Below, in pieces: positions 55,939 through 64,000 of a stretch of 64,000 bases of DNA. Within the stretch, counting starts at the first letter, position 1, and the number at the start of each line of letters is the position of its first letter. The notes beneath the pieces were generated by a model. The model did not search any database, was not told the DNA's origin, and saw nothing but the letters and a program-made list of their open reading frames with translations. Position numbers and translations under genes: made by a program. This stretch comes from Drechmeria coniospora (Eukaryota; Ascomycota; Sordariomycetes; Hypocreales; Ophiocordycipitaceae), in assembly GCF_001625195.1 (NCBI RefSeq), contig NC_054391.1, positions 4,103,157 through 4,167,156 on the forward strand. The letters are read 5' to 3'.

Positions 55939-57428
55939 TGAAGCTGGGGTACCTTTGGGAACAATTTGAAACAGCACTCGATGAGTCTGTTTCGGCATGG
56001 AGAATGTGTCGGCGGGAAAGAATGGTGGGAAATGGGGAGCTATAATTCTTTTCGCAGCGGTCAGAGCGATGTTGAACAAAATGCCTTTGGTGTCCATTCT
56101 TGTCTTGTGTGAACCACCAGCACGGCAGACGACTGCTACCTCACTCCGTTCCAAGCATTCTCTTTTGGTTCCGGTGACCTGTTTGGAAGCGGTTGTGAAC
56201 CGTCCGTGAATATCCTGGGGGCCTTTGGGCAAAGATTCAGGGGGGCCGTCACCGCATCCAGCTCGCGTGCAGCACGAAATTCCTTTTCGATTTTCCGACT
56301 GCTGACCTGCCAAACCACTCCTCCTGCACTTGGTGCCTCCGAGCAGCTCCACTGCTGTGATGGTTTTGATGGACATCCGGCGAGACGTGCTGCTGTCAGC
56401 TGGGCTGGACAACAAGTTCGACCCGGTTTCAATGTGGAAGCTCGCCCCTAGGACTTCTGGCATGGCGTATCCAACCGTCGTAAATGAATGATTCGCAGTC
56501 AATACGCTTCACATGCCACATGATACTGTCTGAAGGCGATGCATCGTATCACGTCACTCGACCGACGGCAGGTGAGGCGAAATGCATCGTGTGAATGTGA
56601 GGAAGAGAGTGAGAGGACAATGGCCGAGGTTGGATCGTGCATATGCCATGGTGCGAATCATGATCTGAGGCGGCGAGAGGAGAGAAAGCCAGATGAAAAG
56701 ACGAAATTTGATGACCAGCAAAGAGAGTACGGAGTACGTTGAGAAATATAAACAATACATGCAGGTGCGAAACTGGTCAGCCAATTTGCGCGGCTTGACG
56801 AGTCGCAAGTAGGGAAGGAGAGCTCGGAGGGATCTACTTGCCGCTGGCGCTGCTACTTTATACTCGTCGCCTCAGGCCATTGCTCCCCATTTCCATGGGC
56901 AAAGAACGCAGTCTCTGGAGTTGCAGAACTCATCGAATTACGTATCCTCCCCTACACTACTTTCTGGTGGCACTGCATTCCTCTGTCGCCAGACGAAACC
57001 GCCGAGGAGCAGAAAATGAGGATGTGAACGCGAGAAGGTGAACCGAGAATCACTACAAGGTATTGTCGAGGGCGAGGCCAGTTCTCTGATGTATCGCCGG
57101 TTGCTTGAGCCTGCCAACGAAGAGCACGAGCACTACGGTTGCTTTTGTTGACAGTTTGCTCGAGTCAGGAGGTTGGTTGACTTGGTTGGCCCATGGTCTT
57201 GACTCCCTGGCCGGTCTTGATCAATGGCGGTGGAGGAGGTCACGACGCCTTGTAAGTGTAGGCTGCAGCCTTTCAAGGCCCACTCTCGAGTTGGTAATGA
57301 TCAATAAAATCCTGACGATTATCCATACTTACATACTGCATTACTTCTACGAATCCTAACACGACGTTGAGGGTGCTTGCTTCCAGGTACACTTACATTC
57401 GCCTACGTACAGTAACCAATCCATCGTC
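55939..57428. other. Intergenic, DUF1479 gene to the unnamed gene
   Basis: No gene is supported. A minus-strand frame of 229 codons (55813-56502) overlaps the end of the oxygenase gene and has no recognisable motif. A GTACGGAGTAC word lies near 56727. Confidence 0.55.
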
Positions 57429-58210
57429 ATGTCAACCGACTGGCGATCCGACCATGGACGCGCCAGCGTGACTTTCCTCCGAGAGAATCACCTGCTCGAC
57501 CGGAGTGCGGACGCCGACCTGACGTGGGGATTTGCCGTCATACGGCCGACTGGCGCTGCCGACGACGAACAATGGGAGGCAGCAACGCGCAGCTTGCGGG
57601 AAGGCATTCTCTTGCCGTTTCGCGAACATGACAATCATCTACAGTCTGAACGTGGAGGTGCTCCGCTGGACCCAACACCTACCGACCTGATCGCAGGCAA
57701 TCTTGAGCTGCCCGTATTGCATCTCGAGCTCGAGGATGGCCAGCGGCTCGCCATCAGCCAGAGCAACTCGACGATCCGTTGCTGCGTGCAGAGCGTGCAC
57801 AATTTAGAGAGTACGTCAGCAGCATGTGCGAGCAAGACCGATGGGGGGTCGTCCATGCCGCCTGCATCGCCCTGGATGCTACGGCGGTGGAGAAGCTTAC
57901 GGACGGTCATCTGGCCTCTGACGACCGCCATGTTATCATCCTGGACGAGGATGATAGCATCATGGTGACGGATTACTACGGCGCATGGCTCTTCGCGGAA
58001 CCAACGACGCTGAATCAACTCTATCGCGACTTGAGGCATGGTGACATGACTCTAGAAGAGCTTTCACCTCATCCTCATCGCCAAGGACAGCTTCCCCTAT
58101 GGGACGGCGACACTTGCGGTAAGCTGATAGACCCCCCCGGCGGCGCCGGATACCGCCTTGGGGGGACGACGAGGGGTAAGGGGTACGCGCCCGAGGTGAG
58201 TATGGATTGA
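57429..58210 (+). CDS. Hypothetical protein with a mid-gene frame change
   Basis: The first part reads MSTDWRSDHGRASVTFLREN and then LTWGFAVIRPTGAADDEQWE, similar in style to a common but unnamed Sordariomycete family. The frame changes near 57,714-57,780. The continuation reads EQLDDPLLRAERAQFREYVS and DRWGVVHAACIALDATAVEK. A 44-nt intron (57714-57757, GTATTG...CATCAG) would join the parts in phase as NLELP-PEQLDDP; a single-base frameshift is the alternative. A GTGAGT donor at 58196 may start a further intron to 58277, moving the stop from 58210 to 58325. No function can be assigned. Under the 44-nt intron model the protein is about 245-256 aa. Confidence 0.6.
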
Positions 58211-58615
58211 ACCGATACTGGCGCACGAGGGACGGTGAACTGATGGTAGCGTGTGGATGAAGTTGTGGTTCGTCCAGGGACAAGGACGGCACCGGCGGTC
58301 AAACGAACAGTGCGGCAAAAACTAGAGTGCGCGGAAGGCCTCAGCTGAGTCTGCCGGTGACCTCGTCCTGTTCGTTCATCTCACCGGTGACGGAAGAGGA
58401 TGTGTGGATCATGCTGGATCACGCTGGTGCAACTTTCGAGTCGAAGCAAATCACATTTCGACCTTGGGAAGTGAAGGCCGCGACCCCAGACGCTGTGGGA
58501 TGCGGAGTTTGGCGTTTGAATCCTGGACGTGAGGGTGAGGGTGCGGGTGAGCCACGACGGATGAATTTGTCAGCAGGCTTCTAGCGGCGCCGCCTGCCGT
58601 CTGTCAGAGGAGTGG

Positions 58616-59158
58616 ATGCGATTCATTCGCGCCACGTCTCGTAAGTACGGGCCCTCGTCATGCCCTGCTTGGTATTAATAATCGCGGCGGAGCTGAAGGT
58701 CTGTTGGACGGCCATCCGCCTATACTTGCCGCGCCAGGTCGTGGAAAGCATGGAGAGGGTGAGACTGGCCAGGAGGTTGCTTGCCCAGGGTGAAGTTGAG
58801 TGGAGGGAGACGGTGCAACGTGCGGCCGAAGTCCGACTCCGCCTCTCGCTGCGGCTTCGCCCATTAGTCAGCTCTGCGGCCTCTGGCACAACCCCGCATA
58901 TGGAAGCTCATGGACGACTTGGAAAGGCCACCAGGGTCGTCGGAGAACGAACGCTTGGACGGAGACGGCCCCTCCGCCCTCCGCCTGGGGCCCTTGTCGG
59001 TTGGCACGGCAAGGTCGGTGACGTGCCGCATCATGCTGCCCTATGCTGGCGGCCAGGACGTGTACTTGCGCGGCATCAGCAAACGCCGCCAACGAAGCGG
59101 TGGCTGGCCGCGGGAACGACGCTCGTTGCGGGGATGGTTGGCTGCCTGGGCGTGCTGA
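58616..59158 (+). other. Possible small spliced gene, unresolved
   Basis: ATG at 58616 (MRFIRATS) is followed by a strong donor GTAAGT at 58641. Downstream an open frame reading PLAQPRIWKLMDDLERPPGS and later SVTCRIMLPYAGGQDVYLRG runs to a stop at 59158, entered by a TCAG acceptor near 58871. Middle exons could not be joined without stops. Composition resembles coding DNA, but no domain is recognised. Confidence 0.25.
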
Positions 59159-59322
59159 CGCTCCCTGCGCCGCAGCGGACTCTTGCGCCGTGCTCCGGAC
59201 TCCGTGGCGTGGGCGACGCGGTCCATCCGTATCCTGCCGCCTGCCTGAAGTGGGAGGGAGGCAGGGAGGGAGAGGGGAGGCGGAGGCGAGGCGAGGCCAT
59301 GCGGGCCAGGAATCGTCACGGG

Positions 59323-59330
59323 TATATATA
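59323..59330 (+). promoter_or_regulatory. TATA box upstream of the DUF1993 gene
   Basis: TATATATA lies about 250 bp before the ATG at 59582, followed by a CT- and CACC-rich stretch suited to a fungal 5' leader of roughly 200 nt. Confidence 0.55.
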
Positions 59331-59581
59331 GTCGATGCTCTCCCGCCCCTCCATGACGAGAACGGTCAAGCATCGGAATCACGCCATCACCGCCGCACGC
59401 CATCGCCGCCGCATATCTCGCTACCGCACGTCAAATTCGATACCCGTTGCCTATCGTGCTTAGCATCCCATCCCATCCGCCTGCCCCTCCGCCTTCACCT
59501 CTGCCTCGGTCCCGGCCAGATCGGAACACGGCTACCCGCACACCATCGCACCAACGAGGACGACAAACAGCCGCCGCCACC

Positions 59582-60109
59582 ATGACCTACACCCTCTACG
59601 ACGCCTCCGTCACCGTCGCCAAGGAGACGCTCGAGTGTCTCGCCGCCATCCTCAAAAAGGGCGAGACGGCGCCCAACGCGGCGAGCCTGCCCGAGGCCCG
59701 CATCCACCCCGACATGCTGCCTCTGACCTTTCAGGTGCACTTTGTCACCGACCTTTCGCAGAAGATGGTCTCCCGCCTCACGGGAGAGGAGCCCCCGACG
59801 CTGGAGAACAACCTCAAGACGTTTGCCGACTTTCAGGCGCGCATCAAGCTGGTCCAGGGCGCGCTCGCCAAGGCCGACCGGGACCTCGTCAACAAGCGGG
59901 GCGACGAGATCGTCTCCATGGGCCTCGGCTCCGGCAAGACGGCTCAGCTGCCCGGCACCGCCTACAACAGCGGCTACACGATGCCCAGCATCTTCTTCCA
60001 TCTCGTGACGGCCTACAACATCCTGCGGAAGGAGGGTGTCGACGTGGGAAAGATGGACTACCTGACGCCCTACATTGGCCACCACGTGCCCAAGGAGGCA
60101 GCCAACTGA
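59582..60109 (+). CDS. DUF1993 family protein
   Basis: Single exon, 175 aa, starting MTYTLYDASVTVAKETLECL with good start context (CCACCATGA). Features of DUF1993, a four-helix-bundle family related in fold to DinB-like proteins, are visible: ARIHPDMLPLTFQVHFVTDL, the mid-region TFADFQARI, and the C-terminal FFHLVTAYNILRKEGVDVGK with MDYLTPYIGH. Function is unknown; members occur singly in bacteria and fungi. The histidines could be metal ligands by analogy with DinB, but this is inference. A TATA box lies upstream and AATAAA follows 58 nt after the stop, so the transcription unit is well bounded. Confidence 0.93.
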   Translation: MTYTLYDASVTVAKETLECLAAILKKGETAPNAASLPEARIHPDMLPLTFQVHFVTDLSQKMVSRLTGEEPPTLENNLKTFADFQARIKLVQGALAKADRDLVNKRGDEIVSMGLGSGKTAQLPGTAYNSGYTMPSIFFHLVTAYNILRKEGVDVGKMDYLTPYIGHHVPKEAAN

Positions 60110-60166
60110 GCGGAGAGGGGAGAGGGGTTCACCATGCTTGCATCGGTTCACATGTAGCTTCTAATG

Positions 60167-60172
60167 AATAAA
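60167..60172 (+). terminator. Polyadenylation signal AATAAA of the DUF1993 gene
   Basis: Canonical AATAAA lies 58 nt past the stop codon, followed by a T-rich GTTTTC stretch. Confidence 0.6.
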
Positions 60173-60470
60173 AGTTTTCACGTGCCGAAACTCCAGTGGT
60201 AATTCGGTGAAGGTGGCTGGCTTTCCGTGACTGTAATCTCGATAGCTTTTGATCCCATAGCTATTGTTGTTATCGAGATGTTGCAATTGAAGATGGAAAG
60301 GGGAAAAAGTGCCTGTTCCGATGGGGTGTCTGGTGTGGTGGTGAGCACCGCCTTTAGATGGGGCGTGGCACGATTACATGTCACCCTACGGAGTAATTAC
60401 AGGCTACAATACTCCGTACTGTAAGTACAGTACAGTACGGAGCGCACGTATTAATTACTTGATCACTGTA

Positions 60471-60546
60471 TAGCGGGGTGACAAAAGTGTCGATTCACTT
60501 TGTGGTATTAACGCAACTAAAGTTGAGGCGTCACTTTTGTCTACTG
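60471..60546. mobile_element. Short inverted-repeat element, copy B (MITE-like)
   Basis: This 76-bp element matches copy A at 416-490 in both arms and in order. The left arm is GGGGTGACAAAAGTGTCGATT; the right arm is GTCACTTTTGTCTACTG. The centre is more diverged. TA flanks the left side (60469-60470); the right flank is AC, so the target duplication is not intact here. The two copies lie in intergenic DNA beside different genes. Confidence 0.7.
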
Positions 60547-60781
60547 ACTGTACTACATGTCAACTAGCGCAGGCCTAGTGCCCAAGCAAGCACCGAACAG
60601 TGCAGTAAAATACGACACAGCACAGTACGGTTATTGCTCTCCGCGCTGCTCCTCAGCACGCTCCCCCCACCCATCGCCACCCTCGCCCCGCTGACAACCT
60701 CGCAATCAACCTTGAACCTCCTGTCTCCTCGCAAAGGCCGCCGCAGAGCGCAATCGCGCCCAAGGCTCCCAAGCACCCATC

Positions 60782-61232
60782 ATGGCCGCGCACTGGTGGG
60801 CTCTCCGTGCCATCATCGCATTCGAGGTTCGTGCACGAACCCTACCCGCTCGGCTGTCGTCTGCCGCGCCCTCGGACGGCTCGCAGAATGCTGACCAAGC
60901 TCTCCATGATGACAGGACCGCATCATCGCCGCCGTGCGTCCGCCCCTCCCGGCCCCCTTCCCCATCAACCCTTCCATCATGACCGCTCGGGTTTGGGACT
61001 GACCCGCCGACGGCAGATCCTTCGACAACCTGGCTTCCACCGCGCCGTCGGCCGCATTCATCGGACCGTGCACGAGAGGAAACATGGACGAAACCCGCGT
61101 GAGCCGCTCGCGCCAGGCGAGGCAACCGCCGAACCTGGTCGCCGTGGCTTCTTGAGGCTCTTCTTTGACGAACTCAAGAACCAGTTTCAGGGAAAGCCGA
61201 CCGACCTGCCGCACAACAAGCCGCCCAAATGA
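60782..61232 (+). CDS. Small conserved fungal protein with an 18-nt exon
   Basis: Best model has three exons, all in phase 0: 60782-60826, 60916-60933 (18 nt) and 61017-61232, giving 92 aa. The joined start reads MAAHWWALRAIIAFE, DRIIAA, ILRQPGFHRAVGRIHRTV. The rest continues HERKHGRNPREPLAPGEATA and ends in FLRLFFDELKNQFQGK plus a proline/lysine tail. Similar small proteins occur in Sordariomycetes; the Arg/His-rich, aromatic N-terminus would suit a mitochondrial protein, but no function is known. Introns of 89 and 83 nt have GCTGAC/ACTGAC branch-like sites; donors are GTTCGT and GTGCGT. Exon 3 is firm. The first two exons rest on splice logic and on remembered similarity to the EDRIIAA-type segment of relatives. 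Confidence 0.65.
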
Positions 61233-62255
61233 CAGATCGTCCCGTCCACCGACTGGCATGTCCCGTCGCCGCGCGCCTAATATTCGATGACTCGACGCTC
61301 CGCGGCCGACGTGGCCCCCGTGATGAAGCGCAATGGAACTTTGTGTCAACGAGGATGCGTATCACCTGGAAGCGACACCTCGGTTCGATGCCTTCTCGGG
61401 ACAGCACAATGCCTCCTCCAGACCACGCGAGGCCGTCGCTGCATCAGGCTTGTCACCAAGCTTGCGTCAAGCGATGGCGGAAACCAAGGTCTTGAGATGG
61501 CGTGACCGTGGAACGGCGAGTGCCCTCGAGAGGGAGGCGTGCGCAGGCAGGAGGTTGAGCGTACATACGCATCATCTGCCACGGCCGCCATACTTTGCCC
61601 TCGGCAGCATTCGACCCGGACAGCTTTGTCATTCGCAGCTTGTTGTCACGGCCGACGTGTAAGGAGAAGACGGGTAGCCGATCTAGTGCATTGCCTTTTC
61701 AAAACCAAAGCCATGACGAATACGATGAAGAAAACCATGATGAATATCACTACGGATACCGCGCGTCAATTTCACCGCCCTCAGTATCCTCCGTCGCTCC
61801 GTCCACCTGCAGAATCACGACATGTACTTTGCGCAGCCACGTGAACGCCAAGCCAGCGCAGTCATGATGTGGTGAGATCGACTCTGCCATGCAGCAACGA
61901 AGCGTAGAGCCCATGGTACTGCGGAGCGCCTCTGGCATCGCCATCGGCCAAGGGAGTTGGCTGATGGACAGCCAACGGCCACCAAATCGTGCGGACCAGT
62001 TGGGTTACTGCGGCCCCGCCATCGGCCGATCTTGGTCTCGCCGCTACGTCTGCCGTCTTCGCCTTTCGCGACGCTCGCTGTCGAACCGGCAAGGAGCAAG
62101 TGCACTCTTGGACGGCCATGGTGCATCTACTGAGACGACGTGCCACGCAGCCGGGCCGCCTTCCGGGCCCTCCATCGTCGAAACGACATGCGGCAGAACG
62201 GTGACGGCAAGACGTTTGACGAGTCTGCTTCCCCATTCACACACTACACCTACGC
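61233..62255. other. Convergent intergenic region before the oxidoreductase
   Basis: About 1 kb between convergent genes. No gene is supported, although the sequence is fairly GC-rich and has frames up to 150 codons on both strands. None shows motifs or credible splicing. Confidence 0.5.
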
Positions 62256-63722
62256 CTATTTCAAGAAGCCCCAAAGGTTATTCAGGCTCTCGGCCAGGGT
62301 GGGATGCGCCCACATGGCGTCCCGCAGAGCCGTCCACTTGACGCCGCCGACCATGGCCATCTGCACGACGCTCATGATCTCGCCGCCCTCGAGGCCGAAG
62401 CAGGTGAAGCCGAGGATCTCCTGCGACTCGGCATCGACAATGGCCTTCATCAACCCGCGCGTCTCGTCCGTCTCGAGGGCCCGGGCGACGTACGACATGG
62501 GCATCCTGGCCACCTGGATCTTGCGGCCGGGCAGCTTCGCGCGGGCTTCGCGCTCGTGCAGACCGACGTGGCCTAGCTGCGGGTCCGTGTAGACGACGTA
62601 GGGGAGCACCCTGTCGACCGTCGTGAGCGGCGCCGGGTGCGAGCCCTTCTCGAGCAGGTTGGCGCGCAGCAGGCGGAAGTCGTCGTACGAGACGTGGGTG
62701 AAGGCGGGTGCGCCTTTGACGTCGCCGAGGGCCCAGACGCGCGCGTTGGACGTGCGCAGCTGCGAGTCGACGACGACGTGGCCGCGCGCCGTCGTCTCGA
62801 TGCCGGCGGCGGCCAAGTTCAGCGCCTTTGTGTTCGGAACGCGGCCGGCGGCGAAGAGGACGTGCGAGGCGAGCAGCTCTGGCTTGGGGCCCTCGGCACC
62901 CGAGGTGGAGACGGTGGCGGCAATGGCCGTGGCGGCGTCCGCATCGCCCGTCGGTCGCAGGGCCGTGACCGTCGTCTTGAGGCGCACGTCGACGCCATCC
63001 TCGCGCAGCACGCGCAGCATCGCCTCGGCGACATCGGCGTCCTCCCGCGGCAGCAGCTGCCCGGCGCGCTGGAGGATGGTGACGGCGGAACCGAGGCGAC
63101 GGAACAGCTGGCCGAATTCGAGGCCGACGTAGCCGCCGCCGACGACGACGAGGTGCGAGGGAACGACGGCGAGCTCCTGGATCGACGTCGAGTCGAGAAT
63201 GGTGGCGGGCGCGAACGAGGCGGCGTCGAAGCCGGCGACGTCGGGGGTCGCGGGGCTCTCGCCGGCGCAGATGAAGATGCGATCGGCCGTGAGCGTCGTC
63301 TCGGGCGCCCCGCCGTCGGCGCCCCGCACCGTCAGCGTCCTCTCGTCGCGGAAGCAGGCCGACCCCTTGATCCACTCGACGCCGGCCTCGCGCAGCCTAC
63401 GCTCGCTGCCGGCGCGGAAGCTGTCGACAATGTCCCGCTTCCGCTGCCTAACCTTTTCCATGACGACGTGGACGTCGTTGACGTGGGCGCTGCCGCCGAC
63501 GTGGACGCCGTAGTCGGGCCCGCGACGGGCGAGGTGGGCGACGCGGCCGGAGGCGATCATCGTCTTGGTCGGCGTGCAGCCCTCGTTGACGCAGCAGCCG
63601 CCGAGGTGGGACCTCTCGACGAGGGCCGTCTTGTGTTTGGCCTGGGCAAAGGCGACGCTGAGGGGCGTGCCTCCCTGGCCGGAGCCGATGACGACCACGT
63701 CGTAGTGGCGGGCATCGGACAT
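62256..63722 (-). CDS. Pyridine nucleotide-disulfide oxidoreductase (mercuric reductase-like)
   Basis: Single exon, 488 aa from MSDARHYDVVVIGSGQGG. Class I flavoprotein disulfide reductase: FAD motif GSGQGG at 13-18, redox pair CVNEGC at 44-49, NAD(P) motif VVVGGGYVGLEFGQLF, second FAD motif ARVWALGDVKG, and the C-terminal dimerisation domain with the catalytic His in MWAHPTLAESL. Overall wording is closest to proteins annotated as mercuric reductase or dihydrolipoamide dehydrogenase-like. It lacks the N-terminal metal-binding domain and the C-terminal vicinal cysteines needed for Hg(II) handling, so the substrate is probably another disulfide or quinone. The frame is open to an ATG at 63794, adding 24 Arg/Ser-rich residues that could be a mitochondrial presequence; 63722 has the better start context (ACCATG). 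Confidence 0.92.
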   Translation of the reverse strand: MSDARHYDVVVIGSGQGGTPLSVAFAQAKHKTALVERSHLGGCCVNEGCTPTKTMIASGRVAHLARRGPDYGVHVGGSAHVNDVHVVMEKVRQRKRDIVDSFRAGSERRLREAGVEWIKGSACFRDERTLTVRGADGGAPETTLTADRIFICAGESPATPDVAGFDAASFAPATILDSTSIQELAVVPSHLVVVGGGYVGLEFGQLFRRLGSAVTILQRAGQLLPREDADVAEAMLRVLREDGVDVRLKTTVTALRPTGDADAATAIAATVSTSGAEGPKPELLASHVLFAAGRVPNTKALNLAAAGIETTARGHVVVDSQLRTSNARVWALGDVKGAPAFTHVSYDDFRLLRANLLEKGSHPAPLTTVDRVLPYVVYTDPQLGHVGLHEREARAKLPGRKIQVARMPMSYVARALETDETRGLMKAIVDAESQEILGFTCFGLEGGEIMSVVQMAMVGGVKWTALRDAMWAHPTLAESLNNLWGFLK

Positions 63723-64000
63723 GGTGCCGATGCGTGCGGTGCACTGTGCGAGAATTCGTCCGAGCTTGCGTCCTCGACAAGACGTCGAGAGCATTCGATC
63801 TTCCGGCGGATGAGACAGAAATGAGGACGAGGCCAGGAGGCTGCCGGCTTGATGTGGGAGGGGAGGGGAAGGGAGGAGAGGGGTTTACACCTTTGATCCT
63901 GCCGTCTTGTGCCAATAGAGAGGTACTCCTTCCGCGAACGGAATACCTCGCTCGCTCTTGCCACATTGGTACGCGAGGAAGCGTACACTCGGTCGGCAGG

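Larger units (their letters stand above)
58326..59581. other. Intergenic with a possible unresolved gene, before the DUF1993 gene
   Basis: The first 290 bp show nothing. From 58616 to 59158 the + strand has several protein-like stretches in different frames (see separate entry). The remainder is the promoter and leader of the DUF1993 gene, with a TATA box at 59323. Confidence 0.5.
60110..60781. other. Intergenic with MITE copy B
   Basis: Contains the DUF1993 polyadenylation signal, GTAC/CTCCGTA words at 60388-60445 and the second inverted-repeat element (60471-60546). Nothing else is recognised. Confidence 0.65.

Noticed and set aside
55813..56502. 229-codon minus-strand frame overlapping the end of the DUF1479 gene
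   Set aside because: It overlaps a firm exon on the other strand and shows no recognisable motif.
60979..61019. Alternative start ATGACCGCTCGG with a 26-nt intron for the small gene
   Set aside because: An intron of 26 nt is below the size seen elsewhere in this window; the three-exon model with an 18-nt exon joins cleanly.
61889..62341. 150-codon plus-strand frame before the oxidoreductase
   Set aside because: No motif; it overlaps the 3' end of the oxidoreductase gene and has no supporting splice sites.
62637..63824. 395-codon plus-strand frame opposite the oxidoreductase
   Set aside because: Antisense shadow of a firm flavoprotein gene with GC-rich third positions.
1..64000. CRISPR array, bacterial operon or secondary-metabolite cluster
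   Set aside because: Repeats seen are simple, palindromic or two-copy. The genes are intron-bearing fungal housekeeping genes, and there is no polyketide, peptide or terpene synthase.

Overview
The window looks like nuclear DNA of a filamentous ascomycete, most likely a Sordariomycete and plausibly Hypocreales. Coding exons are GC-rich. Introns are short (about 45-130 nt) with GT...AG borders and CTAAC/CTGAC-like branch sites. Recognisable products include a nuclear-encoded mitochondrial ATP synthase subunit 9, Rrp6, Rpn3, TAF12, trehalose-6-phosphate synthase and an ApsB/Mto1-type microtubule-organising protein. I find no operons, no secondary-metabolite cluster and no virus. Species assignment is inference only.

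Layout, left to right. On +: phosphoglycerate mutase (625-2736), prenylcysteine oxidase-like flavoprotein (3452-5281) and Vid27 (5909-8470). On -: TPS1 (8932-10598). On +: RRP6 (12618-15315). A block on - follows: ATP9 (17471-18096), a MYST acetyltransferase (21067-23474), an intron-containing tRNA-Ser(CGA) (24309-24400), RPN3 (26092-28049) and TAF12 (29428-31730). A block mostly on + follows: an acidic disordered protein (35589-36716), arginase (39931-41080), a four-helix membrane protein (42868-43595), a small hydrophilic protein (46108-46637) and the ApsB/Mto1-like coiled coil (48211-52604). Then come deoxyribose-phosphate aldolase (-, 52983-53753), a DUF1479 oxygenase (+, 54270-55938), an unnamed gene with a mid-gene frame change (57429-58210), a DUF1993 protein (+, 59582-60109), a small protein with an 18-nt exon (60782-61232) and a pyridine nucleotide-disulfide oxidoreductase (-, 62256-63722).

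The genes are mostly housekeeping: glycolysis, trehalose synthesis, respiration, RNA decay, proteasome, TFIID, chromatin, arginine catabolism and nucleoside salvage. They do not form one pathway. About half the window is intergenic, in gaps of 1.5-4 kb that are rich in the palindromic word GTACGGAGTAC and its relatives.

The most notable points are structural. Two copies of a roughly 75-bp inverted-repeat element resembling a TA-target MITE lie 60 kb apart. Two introns (RRP6 and TAF12) appear to be GC-AG. The last coding exon of ATP9 is 6 nt (Thr plus stop), and a small gene has an 18-nt internal exon. Several gaps carry local duplications. I saw no convincing new multi-gene system.
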